Below, in pieces: positions 12,124-24,236 of a DNA stretch of 64,000 nucleotides. A program made the position numbers and the translations under genes. Every line of letters begins with the position of its first letter. The first letter of the stretch is position 1. Below the pieces are notes generated by a model. That model saw only the letters and a program-made list of their open reading frames with translations. It was not told the origin of the DNA and did not search any database. This stretch comes from Gremmenia infestans (lineage: Eukaryota > Ascomycota > Leotiomycetes > Helotiales > Hamatocanthoscyphaceae), in NCBI GenBank assembly GCA_032629725.1, contig JAFEVB010000023.1:868001-932000 (forward strand), written 5' to 3'.

Positions 12124-13656
12124 ATGGCAACTGAATACGTCCAAGAAAGAACGCGCCAGCAACCCGAGAACCCTTTCGCATCCCTCATACCCGACCAAAC
12201 CATCGCCATCATCCCATCATTTACCCTTGAATCTGGCGTCACCTTACACAACGTTCCACTGGCGTACAGCACAAGAGGAAAGCTCTCTCCAAATGGTGAC
12301 AATGCTATGGTGATATGCCATGCCTTGACCGGCAGTGCAGACGTTAGTGACTGGTGGGGTCCTTTGCTGGGCGGGCCTGGTCGAGCATTCGATATCTCCA
12401 GGTTCTTCGTCATTTGCATGAACAGTCTGGGGAGTCCGTATGGGAGTGCCAGTCCCGTTACCTGTAAAGATGGGAAACCCGAGAGTGAGAGATACGGCCC
12501 CGAGTTCCCGCTGACAACAATAAGAGATGATGTCAAGTAAGCTTCTACGCTGTAATCTACCACCAGAAGTTAATTGTGCATTAGTCTTCACAAATTGCTT
12601 CTCGATGAGCTGGGAATAAAGCAGGTCGCTGCAGTCATAGGCGGTTCTATGGGCGGAATGCTGGTTCTAGAATGGGCATACTTTGGAAAGGACTACGTCA
12701 GATCAATTGTTCCAATTGCAACCTCGAGTCGACATAGCGCTTGGGGAATCAGCTGGGGCGAGGCACAGAGACAGAGTATATACGCGGATCCAAAGTACGA
12801 CGATGGATATTACCCCTTTTCGGACCCACCTTCAGCAGGACTAGGGGCAGCACGAATGTCTGCGCTGCTAACATACCGAAGTCGAAACTCTTTCGAAGCC
12901 AGGTTCGGTAGAAATACCCCTGATGCATCAAAGAAGCAAACCATCAGTGAGGATCAACGGCCCTCAACCCCTGGAGAGGTACATGTGGCAATACACAATG
13001 ATGGACATCGATCAACACGCTCGCCACGTTCCCCATTATCACGATCTGGAAGCTCAACGGCAATTTCCCGCAAGGCGGAGACAGATGGTGCTGATGCGTC
13101 CAACTTCATGGACCCACAATTCCACGGTGTAAAATCTGCTAGGCCAGAAGCATCGACAGAGTCGAAAAGAACAACATCTACTTATTTCTCCGCACAATCA
13201 TATCTTCGCTACCAAGGCGAGAAGTTTGTTAAGCGATTTGATGGTAATTGCTACATCGCCATCACTCGAAAATTAGATACCCATGATGTCTCAAGATATA
13301 GAGTATCTGCCGATTCTCAAACACCCATCGCCGATGCACTAGCTCAGATTCAACAGCCCACGTTAGTCCTTGGCATTGAAAGTGACGGCCTGTTTACATT
13401 CGACGAGCAAAAAGAGCTGGCAGCTTCTATCCCCAATGCGCGATTACGGAAGATTGATTCTTCCGAGGGGCACGATGCGTTCTTACTGCAGTTTGAGCAA
13501 GTCAACAAGCACATTCTCGAATTCTTGGGTGACGTACTACCAGAAATCATGGCGGTACCCGGAAGAAAGGATGTTGAGGCCGAGGAGGGAGTAGGAGCTG
13601 TAACGAAGAGTAGTACGTTTGGAGAGGCTGAGGTAGATGATATTACAGCGTGGTAG
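12124..13656 (+). CDS. met2: Homoserine O-acetyltransferase
   Basis: Alpha/beta-hydrolase-fold enzyme that transfers acetyl from acetyl-CoA to L-homoserine, the first committed step to methionine in fungi. Exons 12124-12536 and 12585-13656 join in phase (494 residues; intron of 48 bases). Visible signature: SFTLESGVTL near the N-terminus, ICHALTGSADVSDWW (oxyanion region), nucleophile S159 in GGSMGGM, acid D405 in GIESDGLF and H434 in EGHDAF. Residues about 250-340 form a low-complexity Ser/Arg-rich insert seen in fungal members. I chose the ATG at 12124 because the protein then starts MATEYVQERT. An alternative start at 12026 would join in frame through an intron at 12079-12122 and add 18 residues; unspliced, it would be an overlapping upstream ORF ending at 12313. 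Confidence 0.95.
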
Positions 13657-14046
13657 AAAAAAGACTTCAAATACGCAAAGCCTGATAGACTCGTTACTCT
13701 TCCTTTCTACTGTCAAGTTGCAAGAGATTTCATTATAATTGGCATCGGTTTGTGTTCTGCTCTAGACCATTCGAATCAAATTGCGACAGCAAGATTGTCA
13801 TACGTGTCTTCATTGAGCACTCGTTCTTAGATAGACAAGGTTTGTGAGCAAGTGCTATATGCCAAACCCGAAAGTCAGACAGGGAATTCTAGCAATTCAC
13901 CACCTCTACTTCTAAACTTCCCGTCTTCCCCTTTCCCGCAAAATTCCCATCCAGCGCACCGGGACCGGTACTTGGTCCTTAAAACTCTCTCCCTCCTTAC
14001 TCATATGAGGCGCGCCAAAATACAAAAATGGATTAATCTCCAGATA
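13657..14046. other. Convergent 3' intergenic region
   Basis: The 390 bases between two converging genes should carry both 3' untranslated regions. The reading frame on the plus strand from 13852 is an antisense shadow of the minus-strand gene. Nothing else was recognised. Confidence 0.6.
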
Positions 14047-15963
14047 TCAACAGTCATTTCCAAAAAGAACCCCCGCAGTTATCAAAGCATCATCCCACAA
14101 ATCCCTACAAAAATCCTCATGAATCCTATCCACCCAAAAAAACCTCACCAGCCACGATTTCGCATCTTCCCAGCTGCAAAACTGCATTTCCATCATATTA
14201 AGAGTAGCGCTTGCCTTTGCCAGCCGAGCCACGAACCACGCTCTATCTTTCGTCCCAGCCAGAGCAGCACCGCCCACGAACAACACCCAGAGAAACAGCG
14301 CCCGGACTTGCTCTGTCGCCATAGTCAGATCTGTCATGTCGAGACAGAACTTCAGCCGCGAGATGAGCGCCGAGGTCGTGGTGGCGTTGGTGGGGACCCA
14401 GCTGAGTTGCAGACGCAGATGGTGGTCGTAGATGGTCTTGAGGTAGAACCGTGTCCCGATGCAACACAGTTCATCGATGACGGCGTTTTGGTCTTGGGAC
14501 CCAGACGGCTGGTGCGAGAATAAATGGTGGTGGATTGGTGAGAGCAGTGTCATGCGAGTGAGGTGCATTGCGGTGCTGTTTAGGAGCGAGGTTAGGTTTT
14601 GCAGCTCGCCGAGTATGCCGATGAGATCCTCTTTCATGTCGAACTTGGTGATGATGTCTCTTAGGTCGGGGGAGAGTGCGGGGTTAGGCTGTATGGGTGA
14701 CGAGGGGCGCGGGTATAGGTCCTTTGTGTCGAGACGGGAGAATCGGGGCTGCGAAAGCGTGCTGCTGCAGCCGAAGAGATTTGCTCTGGTTTACTGTCAA
14801 CTGAAGCTGAGCGCCGGATGCTGGAGATGAGGTTATGGTACCTGTAGATTTTGTTCTTGACATCGTCGTTCAAGATTGCAAGCCCTCCTCTAAGTTCTAC
14901 CATTTTTTGAAGCCCGCCCATATGAAGACTCCAATTCGCAAAATTTCCTGTTATGCTCTGAATTGCTTAGCTTACATTATTATTCTTAGCTGGTATGAAA
15001 AGAAGCATTTACCTCAAAGTCTGCTAGATGTGCAACAGCAAGGAGAGTACCGTCGGATAGCGCTGAGTGGGAACTTTGTAATCTCGTGCTAACCAAACGA
15101 CATGCCTCTTTCATGTGTTTGGACTTCACGGGAGACTCTCTCCGTTTCAAAAGAAGGTCCTGGGTGATTACTGTGCCACAAAGGAGTGCATGAAATAAAG
15201 CTGCGTCTGATAATCCCAATTGTAAATATCCCGAAACTTTCCCGGGTGAGATGTGCACTTTCGTGGTCATAGCAATGTCTATAGAGAGCATAATGTGTTA
15301 AAGTCTTAGAGTTTGGATTATGATAATGATCATGATCAGGAAAGAGCGCACTTACATTGTTCGATCAGCGAATACATATACGGCTCCATTTTGATTGGGA
15401 ATATCGGAACGGTAGGTGTTGCCTGCAAAGGCAAATCTCTCGTTCTCTTGCCTGTAGCGAACCCCATTTCTGTAGACCTTTCGATCGAATTCTCCTCACC
15501 ATGTTTACGGCGTTGGGGGTCTTGATTCACAGGGGTTCGAAGGTTCCTTTTTACCTTTCTATTAAAACGTGCTGGGCGGGTTACATTAACAAATTTCACG
15601 GGTTGTGAGTCAGCTTTTGCTGTTTTGCCTCTTTTGGAATGTGCAAAACTAGTAGTATCTATCACGATATTTGCATCAGGCTCGACTGGTAATAAGACAG
15701 GGAATAGTCGGGAATTTGATCTTACCTTGGTTAGATTCATGTGTATGGGATGCAACAATCGGCTCTTGCCAAGAAATCTCACGGGGTGTTTTGTCCTCCT
15801 CTTTGCTATCAAAGATGACTACGAGAGGACGACCGTTGGGATGGCGAAAATAGCCGTTCTGGTCTCTTATCACCTCAACTGAGTTATTCATGCTAAGCAG
15901 AGGCATACAATCGGAGATTTGTATCGATGAAACCGGCGCGAATGGCTTGAGGCTGTAATTCAT
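14047..15963 (-). CDS. Fungal transcription-factor-like protein (Fungal_trans_2 type), no zinc cluster
   Basis: Five exons, 15963-15726, 15685-15356, 15278-15013, 14957-14842 and 14764-14047, join in phase to 555 residues. The segment VKFVNVTRPARFNRKVKRNL and the following basic stretch match the N-terminal signature of a large ascomycete family that has a C-terminal regulatory (Fungal_trans_2, PF11951-like) domain. That domain is visible in NFANWSLHMGGLQKMVELRG, then ILGELQNLT, and the terminal WEDAKSWLVRFFWVDRIHED. No Zn2Cys6 motif occurs upstream, so DNA binding is not shown and the role (nuclear regulator or cofactor) is inferred. The last intron ends in a tandem CAGCAG acceptor (14761-14766), so exon 5 may start at 14764 or 14761. 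The gene is divergent from the phytochrome gene. Confidence 0.8.
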
Positions 15964-17581
15964 ACGTCTACGGAGTATGTGGATTCACCAGATTTAGAGT
16001 GAAATGTAGATACTAATTAAGCGACACGATCCCTGTCTAGAACAATTCGAGACGAAGGTTTAATTACTTTGAAGCTAGCAGTGATACCTAGGTATCTAAA
16101 CTCCTATATATTTTACAGATAGATCCTCTCCTTATTATTTATATGATTTACATGCTATAGAAGTCATATGAGGTTAATATGCACCGAAGCTAGGTATTAG
16201 AAGATACCTAGGTAGGTATGACATGACATTTATTAGTCTCATGTTAGGTATTTGAGTTCCTTCCTATTTCTATAAAAGTCGGTCGTGAAGAACTGCTTAT
16301 TACTATCACTATAGGACGTTTCCTTAGCAACCTATATTCAACATCCAATATATTCTTAAATTATAAATTTTACGCCTCACTTCTATGATTTATTACAACT
16401 CCTTGAGTCTTATACTTTTACTGTTGAAACCCTCCAGCTCCCAGCTCAAAGAATCGGATTCCCATTACAAGCAAGGTAGAGTTTCTGTTTATTCGTATCT
16501 ACAGTACCTCGGTGCGGAGACTCGGAGAGATCTTGACCACTCAGTCTCAGCATACTCCGTAGGCAGCCTTCAGGCCTCCGAAATACGGGGCAATTTAGGC
16601 GAAAGAACGTGAGGTGGATGGCTCTCCAGGGGAGAAAAAAGTGGCTTAATAATGCACCCAAAGTCGCCTATCTGCGGAGGTGGGTGGTGTAATGCATTTC
16701 TTCTTCTTTCAGTCTAGCATGGACATGGGTAGCTTACCGTATAGTAGGTACGGAGCAAGCTCGGTGAGGTAAGGTATGGTTTCAGTATCGGGGTGTGGGT
16801 ATATCAATTACGGGAAGTCTCTGAAATCTCTGAAATCACCGTTCGGATCGATGCCATGCCATGCCATGGTTGTGTTGTGTTGTTCACCTGGCGTATGCTG
16901 CACCGTTTTGCGGGGTTATGGGCTTGAGGAAGAGGAAGAGGGATGGATAGATGGATCCCAGGCCAGCTGAGATACATCCGTACATACCTATTACCAGGTA
17001 GATAGATGAATGATCGCCAGGACTAATAAATCCAGGGTCCACCAGGGTCCAGGCAAAACGACCCTACATATATGTACCTAGGTACGTAAGAGGGGTAGAT
17101 CTCGATGTGGCGGGAAGGGAAGAGAAAGGGGAAGGGAAGGGCTGGAAGCACCGGAGCAGAGAGCCAAAGTGTGTCTGTAATACTCGAGTCAAGTGACTAC
17201 CTACAGCTCATTGGCTGAAGGGTGCGCCGCAGTCTGATTATCGCTCACGATCGTTCAGACCTGACCTTGCCTTGCCTTCCTGCCCATGTTTTTTATTATT
17301 CTTGTCGTCTCGACCTTGGGCTTTCCCATCACCGACCGCCATGCATACTCAAACAATTGCCTGGATTTTCGCAAATTCCCATTCACCAACACCTTGACCG
17401 AGAGAACTGCGAGCGCATGGACCTCCCAATACAAACAACTACAATACACACCTGGTGCTCTGCTGCTTGAACGCCTGCCCTGCCCTGCCTTCTGCCCTGC
17501 CCTCTGCCCTGCCTCCCAGCACAAACAAGCAAGCAAAGCAAGCAAGCAAAGCAAGCAAGCAGGCGAGAAAGCAATCTTCAG
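15964..17581. promoter_or_regulatory. Divergent intergenic region upstream of the phytochrome gene
   Basis: About 1.6 kb between two divergent genes. It holds several copies of the palindromic motif TACCTAGGTA or close variants (near 16085, 16207 and 17077), an AT-rich part (about 16000-16400) and, just before the phytochrome ATG, pyrimidine-rich CCTGC and CAAG/CAAAG tandem repeats. No protein-coding gene is supported. Confidence 0.55.
17475..17565 (+). repeat. CCTGC and AAGCA short tandem repeats in the phytochrome leader
   Basis: A run of CCTGC-type units is followed directly by CAAG/CAAAG units, ending about 17 bases before the phytochrome ATG at 17582. The pyrimidine-rich then purine-rich order means the transcript leader would be simple-sequence RNA. 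Seen directly in the sequence; any effect on translation is inference. Confidence 0.7.
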
Positions 17582-20500
17582 ATGGCTTCTCGAGCCCCCA
17601 TCACAGACCATCTCGACCCCGAAGCCACAGCTGCTCGGAGCGGCTCATTTACATCCGGCGAAGGAGCTGCTCCTAAAGTTTCGGAATTCAAAATCGAGAG
17701 AACGTTCCCCATTCGCATCCACGCCCCGAACAAAGCATCCACATCGAGTAAGTTAGTACGCGAGGCTGATCCGCCATGCATTTAATGCCCCCACCCCACC
17801 ACTCTAAACTGGAAGCAACAATTGCTGACACATCCATCCATACAGCTGCAACCTTTGCCAATAATTCCCTTGATGAAGATCCACGCTCCCGCGTCCCTCC
17901 AAGCAATACTGATATCAATGATACCTCTTCTACTACTCCGCTCCCCGTCCATTCATCCTCGCCTGTCTATACTCACTCGAGTTCCCCCCAAGTCGCCATC
18001 GGCCAGAAAACTAGCACCGCATCTGCTGAGCTGGGGTCACGTTATGTCACCAACAAGATCAGCTTCCTTTCCACCACTGACAACAATCTATCTACCGCGC
18101 CTTCAACGTCCGAGCAGAAGGTGTATCGTTGCGAGGATGAGCCTATCCATATCCCAGGAGCCATCCAGTCGTTCGGAGCCTTAATAGCCGTGAACGAAAA
18201 TGAAGAAGGTCTCTTTATTGTGCGAGTAGTGAGCGAAAACTCACAGGTAGTGACCGGTTTAGACCCCGAATCCCTCTTCAGTCTACGCTGCCTCACCGAC
18301 CTTTTTCCACAAAGTGACAAGCTGGATTTCATTTCACGGGCAAAGGCGCTCCGCACATACAAAACAAGAACGAGTCCCGACGTCTTTACATTATCCTTGT
18401 ATGTAACCTTCTCCAGCAGATACTCCCTACTTGCGGCAACTCAGAGCTGCATTGCCCTTGCAAGTATTCCAAGCGTTGGCTACTCCTAGAACTAGGTTTC
18501 AACCCCCGTGGAAGAGTATTCCCACTCCCAGGTTTACCATGTAGGGCAATACTGATGCCTCCGGGGTCTTAACTACAGGTCCTCTCTCGTCGGATCACCA
18601 ATACCTCTCTTCTGTGCAATGCACTTGAACGATGAGTCTGACCTTATCGTCTTCGAATTTGAGCTGGAAAATGATCTTTTTAATTCCGGTGACGCCCTAC
18701 CTAAAGAACCTGTCCAGGTTGCTGATAACAATCCCACCGACAAAGAGATACAGCAATCGACTACCAGTAGAAGTTCGCCTCTTTACTCGGTCGGAGTTGC
18801 TCGCAAGAAAAATCGGGATCTTGGGTCATTGGAAATATTCCAGATACTGAATGAGATACAGCACCAGTTAGGCACAGCCGAAGTGTTATCAGACCTGTTG
18901 GATATCGTAGTCGGTCTCGTCCGGGAGCTTACTGGCTTTCATAGAATCATGTGCTATCAATTTGATGAGACCGCTTCTGGCTGTGTTGTGAGTGAGTGGG
19001 TGGATTTGCGTGCAAGCGGTGACCTCTATCGCGGCCTTCATTTCCCCGCATCAGATATTCCAAAACAGGCTCGGGACCTTTATCTGGTTAACACGATTCG
19101 AGTTCTGTACGACAGAGATCAGGAGACATCTCGACTCCTCTGTCGCACAGAGGAGGATGCTAAAATCCCACTCAACCTCAAGCACTCATACCTCAGAGCG
19201 TTTAGCCCGGTGCATCTAAGATACCTAGGAAATATGGGAGTGCAAGCCTCTATGTCGATATCGTTGATAGTTCAGGGGAAATTGTGGGGTTTAATTAGCT
19301 GCCACACCTATGGGTCAGGTATGCGAGTCTCTCTCCCGGTAAGAGAGCTTTGCCGCGGCCTTGGTGATATCGCAAGTAGTAATATCGAAAAACTGCTCTA
19401 TTCGTCTCGAATCAAAGCTCGTAAGCCTCTAGCGCACACCCTTCCCCAAACGTCGCCATCCGCGTACATTGCAGCCTCAACCTCAGATCTACTGCAGATG
19501 TTTGATGCCGACTTTGCATTCCTCGTCATCAAAGGAGAGGCAAGGACAGTGGGGAAACTATTGGCATATCGTGAGTGTGTCAACCTTCTCCAGTATGTTC
19601 GACAAAGATCTTTTACATCGGTATTCCATTCGCAAAATATTGCAGTCGATTGCAAAGATGCGATGCATTCGCCAGGTGCCGTAGCAACGCTATCCGGCAT
19701 ACTTGTTGTCCCTTTAGCTCTATCCGGTGCAGACTTTCTCGTATTCTTCAGAAAGGGGAAGCAAAAGGAAATTCATTGGGCAGGAAATCCTCATGAGAAA
19801 AGCGTCCGCCCAGGTACTGCCTACCTCGAACCACGGAGTAGTTTTAAAAGGTGGAGCCAGAGCGTTACTGGAACGAGCCGAGAATGGACTGAGGATCAAA
19901 GTATTTCAGACATCTACTTCCCACTCGCTGGTCTAGAACTGATCATGTTTTAGTCGAATCTGCGGTAGTCTTGAGCACCTTATATGGAAGATTCATTGAG
20001 GTCTGGCGACAGAAGGAAGCTATAGTTCAAAAGAACAAGATGACCCGACTTCTCATAAGAAATGCCGGTCACGAAGTCCGTACTCCATTGAATAGTATCA
20101 TCAACTATCTAGAAGTAGCGCTTGAGGAGACATTAGATGTAAGCATTAGTAAAGTTATATGGTTTGTCAGGCCAACAGTTCCCCAGCCTCAAAACCAGTC
20201 ACGTTCGTAGTACGAAATATAAAGTCGATGCTAACTCTTCCTTCTGCCATAGGAGAGCGCTCGCCTGCACTTGCAAAAATCTTTACAAGCATCAAAGTCC
20301 TTGATATTCGTGGTCAATGATTTGCTTAGGCTGACCGAAGCCGAAACTGCTGATTTCCATGCCCACGAAGACAATTTGGACCTCAGAATCATGTGTCATG
20401 AAATAATTGACGCTTTTGGTGCGGAATCATCAAGAAAGAAGATCGAAGTCCGATTTGAAGACGACCAAGAAGTGCCCCCGAGTGTGCGTTGCGACCCTTC

Positions 20501-21794
20501 GGGGTTAAGACAAGTACTATCAAATCTCATGGCGAATGCAATAAAGCATTCCAGCACCGAAGGCGGCCCAATCCAGATCGGTGTGAAGCTTCTCAGCACC
20601 ACAGATACTAAATGGATGATCGAGATTTCTTTTCAAGACCATGGATCGGGCTTATCAGAACAAGACCTCGATAGGATATTTCAAGATTTTGAGCAGATTC
20701 TGGACGAGGATGATAGTCAGATTTTGGAAGTCCCAAAGATAATTCCGAAAGCGCAGAAGGAACTCGTATCAATTGGTCTAGGACTCGCAACTACAGCAAG
20801 GTTCGTGAGGCTTAATCATGGCCAGATCAGTATCGCATCGGAGCAAGGACATGGGACGCGCGTATCAATCAACATTCCGTTCCGCAAGGCTCTGAGGTTC
20901 CACAGAGACAAGCGCCCAGCGACGGAAATCTCGCTGCCTACCCCACCGGATCCTGCGAATATCACTCCAGCTTCTGCAACACCCTCCGAAGCTTCCTCCG
21001 AAGCTTCCCCCTCAAAAGCTCAAAGAGATGGGCAATATTCAAGCGCTTCCAAGCGAAGAAAGGAATCGCCTTTGGGATTGCCAAAGATTACCGACGCCGA
21101 AGAGTCAGCCGACCCACAACTTGATATCGGCGCTCTAAGTCCAGTAAGCCCAAACTCGACGAATGATCACTACCCATTTCCCAGAATTGGTTCACAACTC
21201 GCGAAGAACAAATTTCGTGTTTTGGTCGCCGAGGATAATCCTTTGAATAGCCGTCTCATAGAGACTCGTTTAGTCAGGAGTGGCCACGAAGTAACAATTA
21301 CCGTGGATGGCCAAGCTTGTGCAGACGCTTTCATAGGTACACCGGGAAACTTCGATGCTGTCTTGATGGATATCCAAGTAAGTTTTCACCTGTTTTCCCC
21401 CGCATTTCTTCCACCCGACCAAGTCAGTTGGACGCTGACAGTGAGTGCCCAGATGCCAATTGTAGACGGCATATCCTGCACTCGCAAAATTCGCGAATTC
21501 GAAAAAGTACACTCGCCCGAGATATCGGCATATGCGAAACCGTACGGTCGAGTTCCTATAATCGCCGTTTCCGCCTCCTTGTCCGAAGAAGCTCGTGGGA
21601 ATTATGTCGAGAGCGGCTTCGATGGGTGGATTCTCAAACCGATTGATTTCAAAAGACTGGAAGCTATTCTTGCGGCGATCCTGGATGAATTGATGAGGGA
21701 ACATCTGCAATATGGGAATGCAAGCTGGCGAAATGGCGGGTGGTTTAAGATGTCGGGTGGGGACTCGGGCCCGAGCATAACCTTGGATGAATGA
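17582..21794 (+). CDS. fphA: Fungal phytochrome hybrid histidine kinase
   Basis: Red/far-red photoreceptor with kinase and receiver outputs. Six exons, 17582-17747, 17846-18398, 18579-19900, 19954-20138, 20253-21377 and 21453-21794, join in phase to 1230 residues. Order: disordered N-terminus; PAS with the biliverdin-linking cysteine C151 in YRCEDEPIHIPGAIQSFGAL; GAF with HFPASDIP and RAFSPVHLRYLGNMGV; PHY with the tongue motif EPRSSFKRW; HisKA with H720 in NAGHEVRTPLNSI; HATPase with N-box LSNLMANAIKHS, DHGSGLSE and SIGLGLA; receiver with AEDN, phosphoacceptor D1115 in LMDIQMP and LKPI. All key residues are present, so it looks functional. The third intron is short (53 bases) but restores the frame exactly before VLSTLYGRFIEVWRQKEA. 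It should be cytosolic and/or nuclear, signalling through phosphorelay. Confidence 0.95.
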
Positions 21795-22519
21795 TATGAT
21801 ATGATGATATTATTCCTCGGAATAGAAACTGCCGAAACCCCAGACAGTTATTCCAGTTGATGACGGATACTTGGTTTAAGATTTTATGTAAGTACTAGAG
21901 TAAAAACGGCTGTGATATACCTACCAGTACACTTAGGGCGCATCAGAAAGCATGTCGGATCGGGAAATTATTTTAAAAATTTAATTGATTCGATTAATTG
22001 ATATCCGTCCTCAAATATGATATCTGAGATGTACGTTTTAACCTGATATCTTGATTCAACGCCCGGCTAGCTGCAATACCGTCTAACATAAATGTGTTGC
22101 TGTTATTATCATTATTCTTTGTGACAAATGTGTCTGTTATAGACAATCGTGATATGCTGTAATTATGACGTAAATATGAGAATCTATTCCGCAGCCTCCG
22201 ACACAACTAGTTGGGGGTGCGGATACCTAGGCATATGTGTTAGTATTTACTGAGAAGTAAGAAATTGGGAATAAAGAAGGATAGAGATAAGAGCTGGTAG
22301 GTAGGTAGGTATAGGTTATTCCCCACTTGAAGAGAAAGAAGGGTATAGATAGCACATAGGTATGTATGCATATAACGTGCAGTCAATACTGCTTCTATAC
22401 CCGATCGCTAAGAAAAAAGGGACTTCCTTTCTTTCCTTTCCAACCCCCTTTTCCTTTCCTCTTGCAAGCGAGGAAATAGAAATAGGGTAAGTCCCGCACT
22501 GCACTACACTACACTGCAC
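21795..22519. other. Intergenic region
   Basis: AT-rich 725 bases between the phytochrome stop and the SAM-domain ORF. It contains GTAGGTAGGTAGGTATAGG-like short repeats near 22295-22315. No gene recognised. Its right end could hold a further exon of the SAM gene, but I found no convincing coding continuation. Confidence 0.5.
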
Positions 22520-22834
22520 TTACGAACAAGGAAGCAAGAAATAATCCTGCTCCTGCGGCCCATCATATGCATCACTCCCCTGCCCATTATGTCCTCGCAG
22601 CAACAGCAGCAGCTCCTCGGCTGTAGGCAGCGGCTTGAAATCCGGCCACCGCAGCCTCCTTGCTACCTCCCTCTGCAGCTTCCGGCGATGGCCCGGCCAC
22701 AGACCCAGTCTCGCTAGGTCCGCGTCGGTGGTCTTGCACAGGGCTTCCCAGGTGTCGATGCCGGCGTGGAGGAAGGAGGAGTAGTGTTGTTGGAGGTTGA
22801 GATCTGAGAGGATTTGGAGGATTGATGTCGCCAT
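22520..22834 (-). CDS. Small SAM-domain protein, possibly truncated HMG-type gene
   Basis: 104 residues from the ATG at 22834. Residues about 1-65 (ILQILSDLNLQQHYSSFLHA ... LGLWPGHRRKLQREVARRLR) form a sterile-alpha-motif domain like the N-terminal SAM of fungal HMG-box proteins, in which LGxxxGHRRxLQREIA is typical. The HMG box that normally follows was not found. The stop codon at 22520-22522 overlaps a perfect splice donor (GTAAGT at 22523-22518), so the gene could continue through an intron. The frame tried after an acceptor near 22459 gives only a short, unconvincing Lys/Gly-rich tail. Either a SAM-only protein or a decayed/truncated gene. Confidence 0.6.
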   Translation of the reverse strand: MATSILQILSDLNLQQHYSSFLHAGIDTWEALCKTTDADLARLGLWPGHRRKLQREVARRLRWPDFKPLPTAEELLLLLRGHNGQGSDAYDGPQEQDYFLLPCS

Positions 22835-22950
22835 GGTGTTGGTGGGGTGATGGTGATGGGTTATTATAATGGATGATAATGGAATGTATATGGGTAGATA
22901 GATAGATATAAAGATATGTACAGTATATGTAAATGGATGTATAGGTGCCA

Positions 22951-22974
22951 AGCACGTGACTAATATCACGTGCT
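22951..22974. promoter_or_regulatory. Paired CACGTG palindrome (E-box/G-box type)
   Basis: Two CACGTG hexamers sit in a perfect inverted repeat: AGCACGTGA, six bases, TCACGTGCT. It lies about 117 bases upstream of the SAM-domain ORF. CACGTG is the site of bHLH factors such as the Cbf1/Pho4 type in fungi. The symmetry beyond the hexamers argues for a real regulatory site. Confidence 0.5.
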
Positions 22975-24236
22975 GTTCTCTTCTTCTCTCCTTTTCAGGG
23001 TTCGGGGAGGCGGACACAATCAGCGATATAGAGGGGTAGCGAGTTCTCTTATATGTTCTTTCCCCCTCCCTTCACGTACAAGTATGGATCAGTTGGAAAG
23101 GTTGGTGGAAGCCTGTTTTTCGGATATTTCGATGACGATGGAGCAGATGGAGGGGGGCTGCATGAGGATCGGGATGTGGACGTGGACATGGAGGTGCGGT
23201 GCGGCAAAGAAGTTAAGGTTTATTCGTAGCAAGCATAAATAATCGATCACTCCCTCGAGTTCACCTTTCCTCGTTGCCTAGGCCACTTTCTTTCAATGTT
23301 TTTTTTCTAGTCATTTGCTACAGTTTCTCTCAAACGCTCAAAGACCCGTTTTCCCCAACCCCAAGTTTGAAATTACCATGTTAGTAAATGGCTATTGTTG
23401 AATCTCGAATGTATTAAGCTTTCTTTACAGTTTCACCAGATAAGCAAGTAGCTATGATATTAGGCTCCGGATGCGCAAAGACTGACTCGGATCGGTGCTT
23501 TGTAGCATCGATCGATGGAGGCATTTAATAGTCAGCAGTGTTGCTAGAGTGGCCATACTAAACCTTCTCTCCTGATGCTCGTCTCCTGACTGGTACGGTA
23601 CTCCCTCATCTAGCTACTCCCACTTCCGCTTCCACTTCTAATCACCTTTCCGAGATACCGTGCTCTACTGTACTACTACTATACCGTATCATACGAGTAC
23701 TATACGGACAGTACTGAGCTTAGCTGGATGAGACTGGACTGGCCCAGAAAATCAAAATCAAAAGCCAAGGCCTAGACGTCCCTCTCTCCCCCGCTTCATT
23801 GTATAATATCAACAGACTAGCATTTCCTGCCGTCTCGTCTCGTCATTGTACATTGGCAAATCCATGCGTGCATCACACTTATACCGGTAGGGACATAGCC
23901 AGTATAGTATATCGTCCCGTCCCGTCCATTCATTCATTCATTCATTCATTCGCTCGCTGCTCTGCTCCGCTGCGCTGTGCTGTCACTATTCCCCCTTGAA
24001 TTACATGCACGAGGATTGATTCCTCTAGATCTCTACCTACAAATCTATATTGTATTGGAATTTGGGCCGAGGTGGTCCCGAAAAACACTACCCACTTGGC
24101 GCCTTGGCATGGCCCGTGAGCCAGTTAAAAGTCGTTACGGGGTTTTTAGTTGCAACTATCCCTTTTTGCAGACGCATTTTAGCCAGCGATGGACGTCTCT
24201 GCATCGGTTGAGCCGCAAGCATACTGTACGGACTGT
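22975..24236. other. Intergenic region with CATT microsatellite
   Basis: No gene recognised. A CATT tandem repeat lies at 23926-23950. The stretch 23590-23730 is rich in short TACT/GTAC palindromic words. The Helitron's left end probably falls somewhere in the right part of this interval or just after it. Confidence 0.5.
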
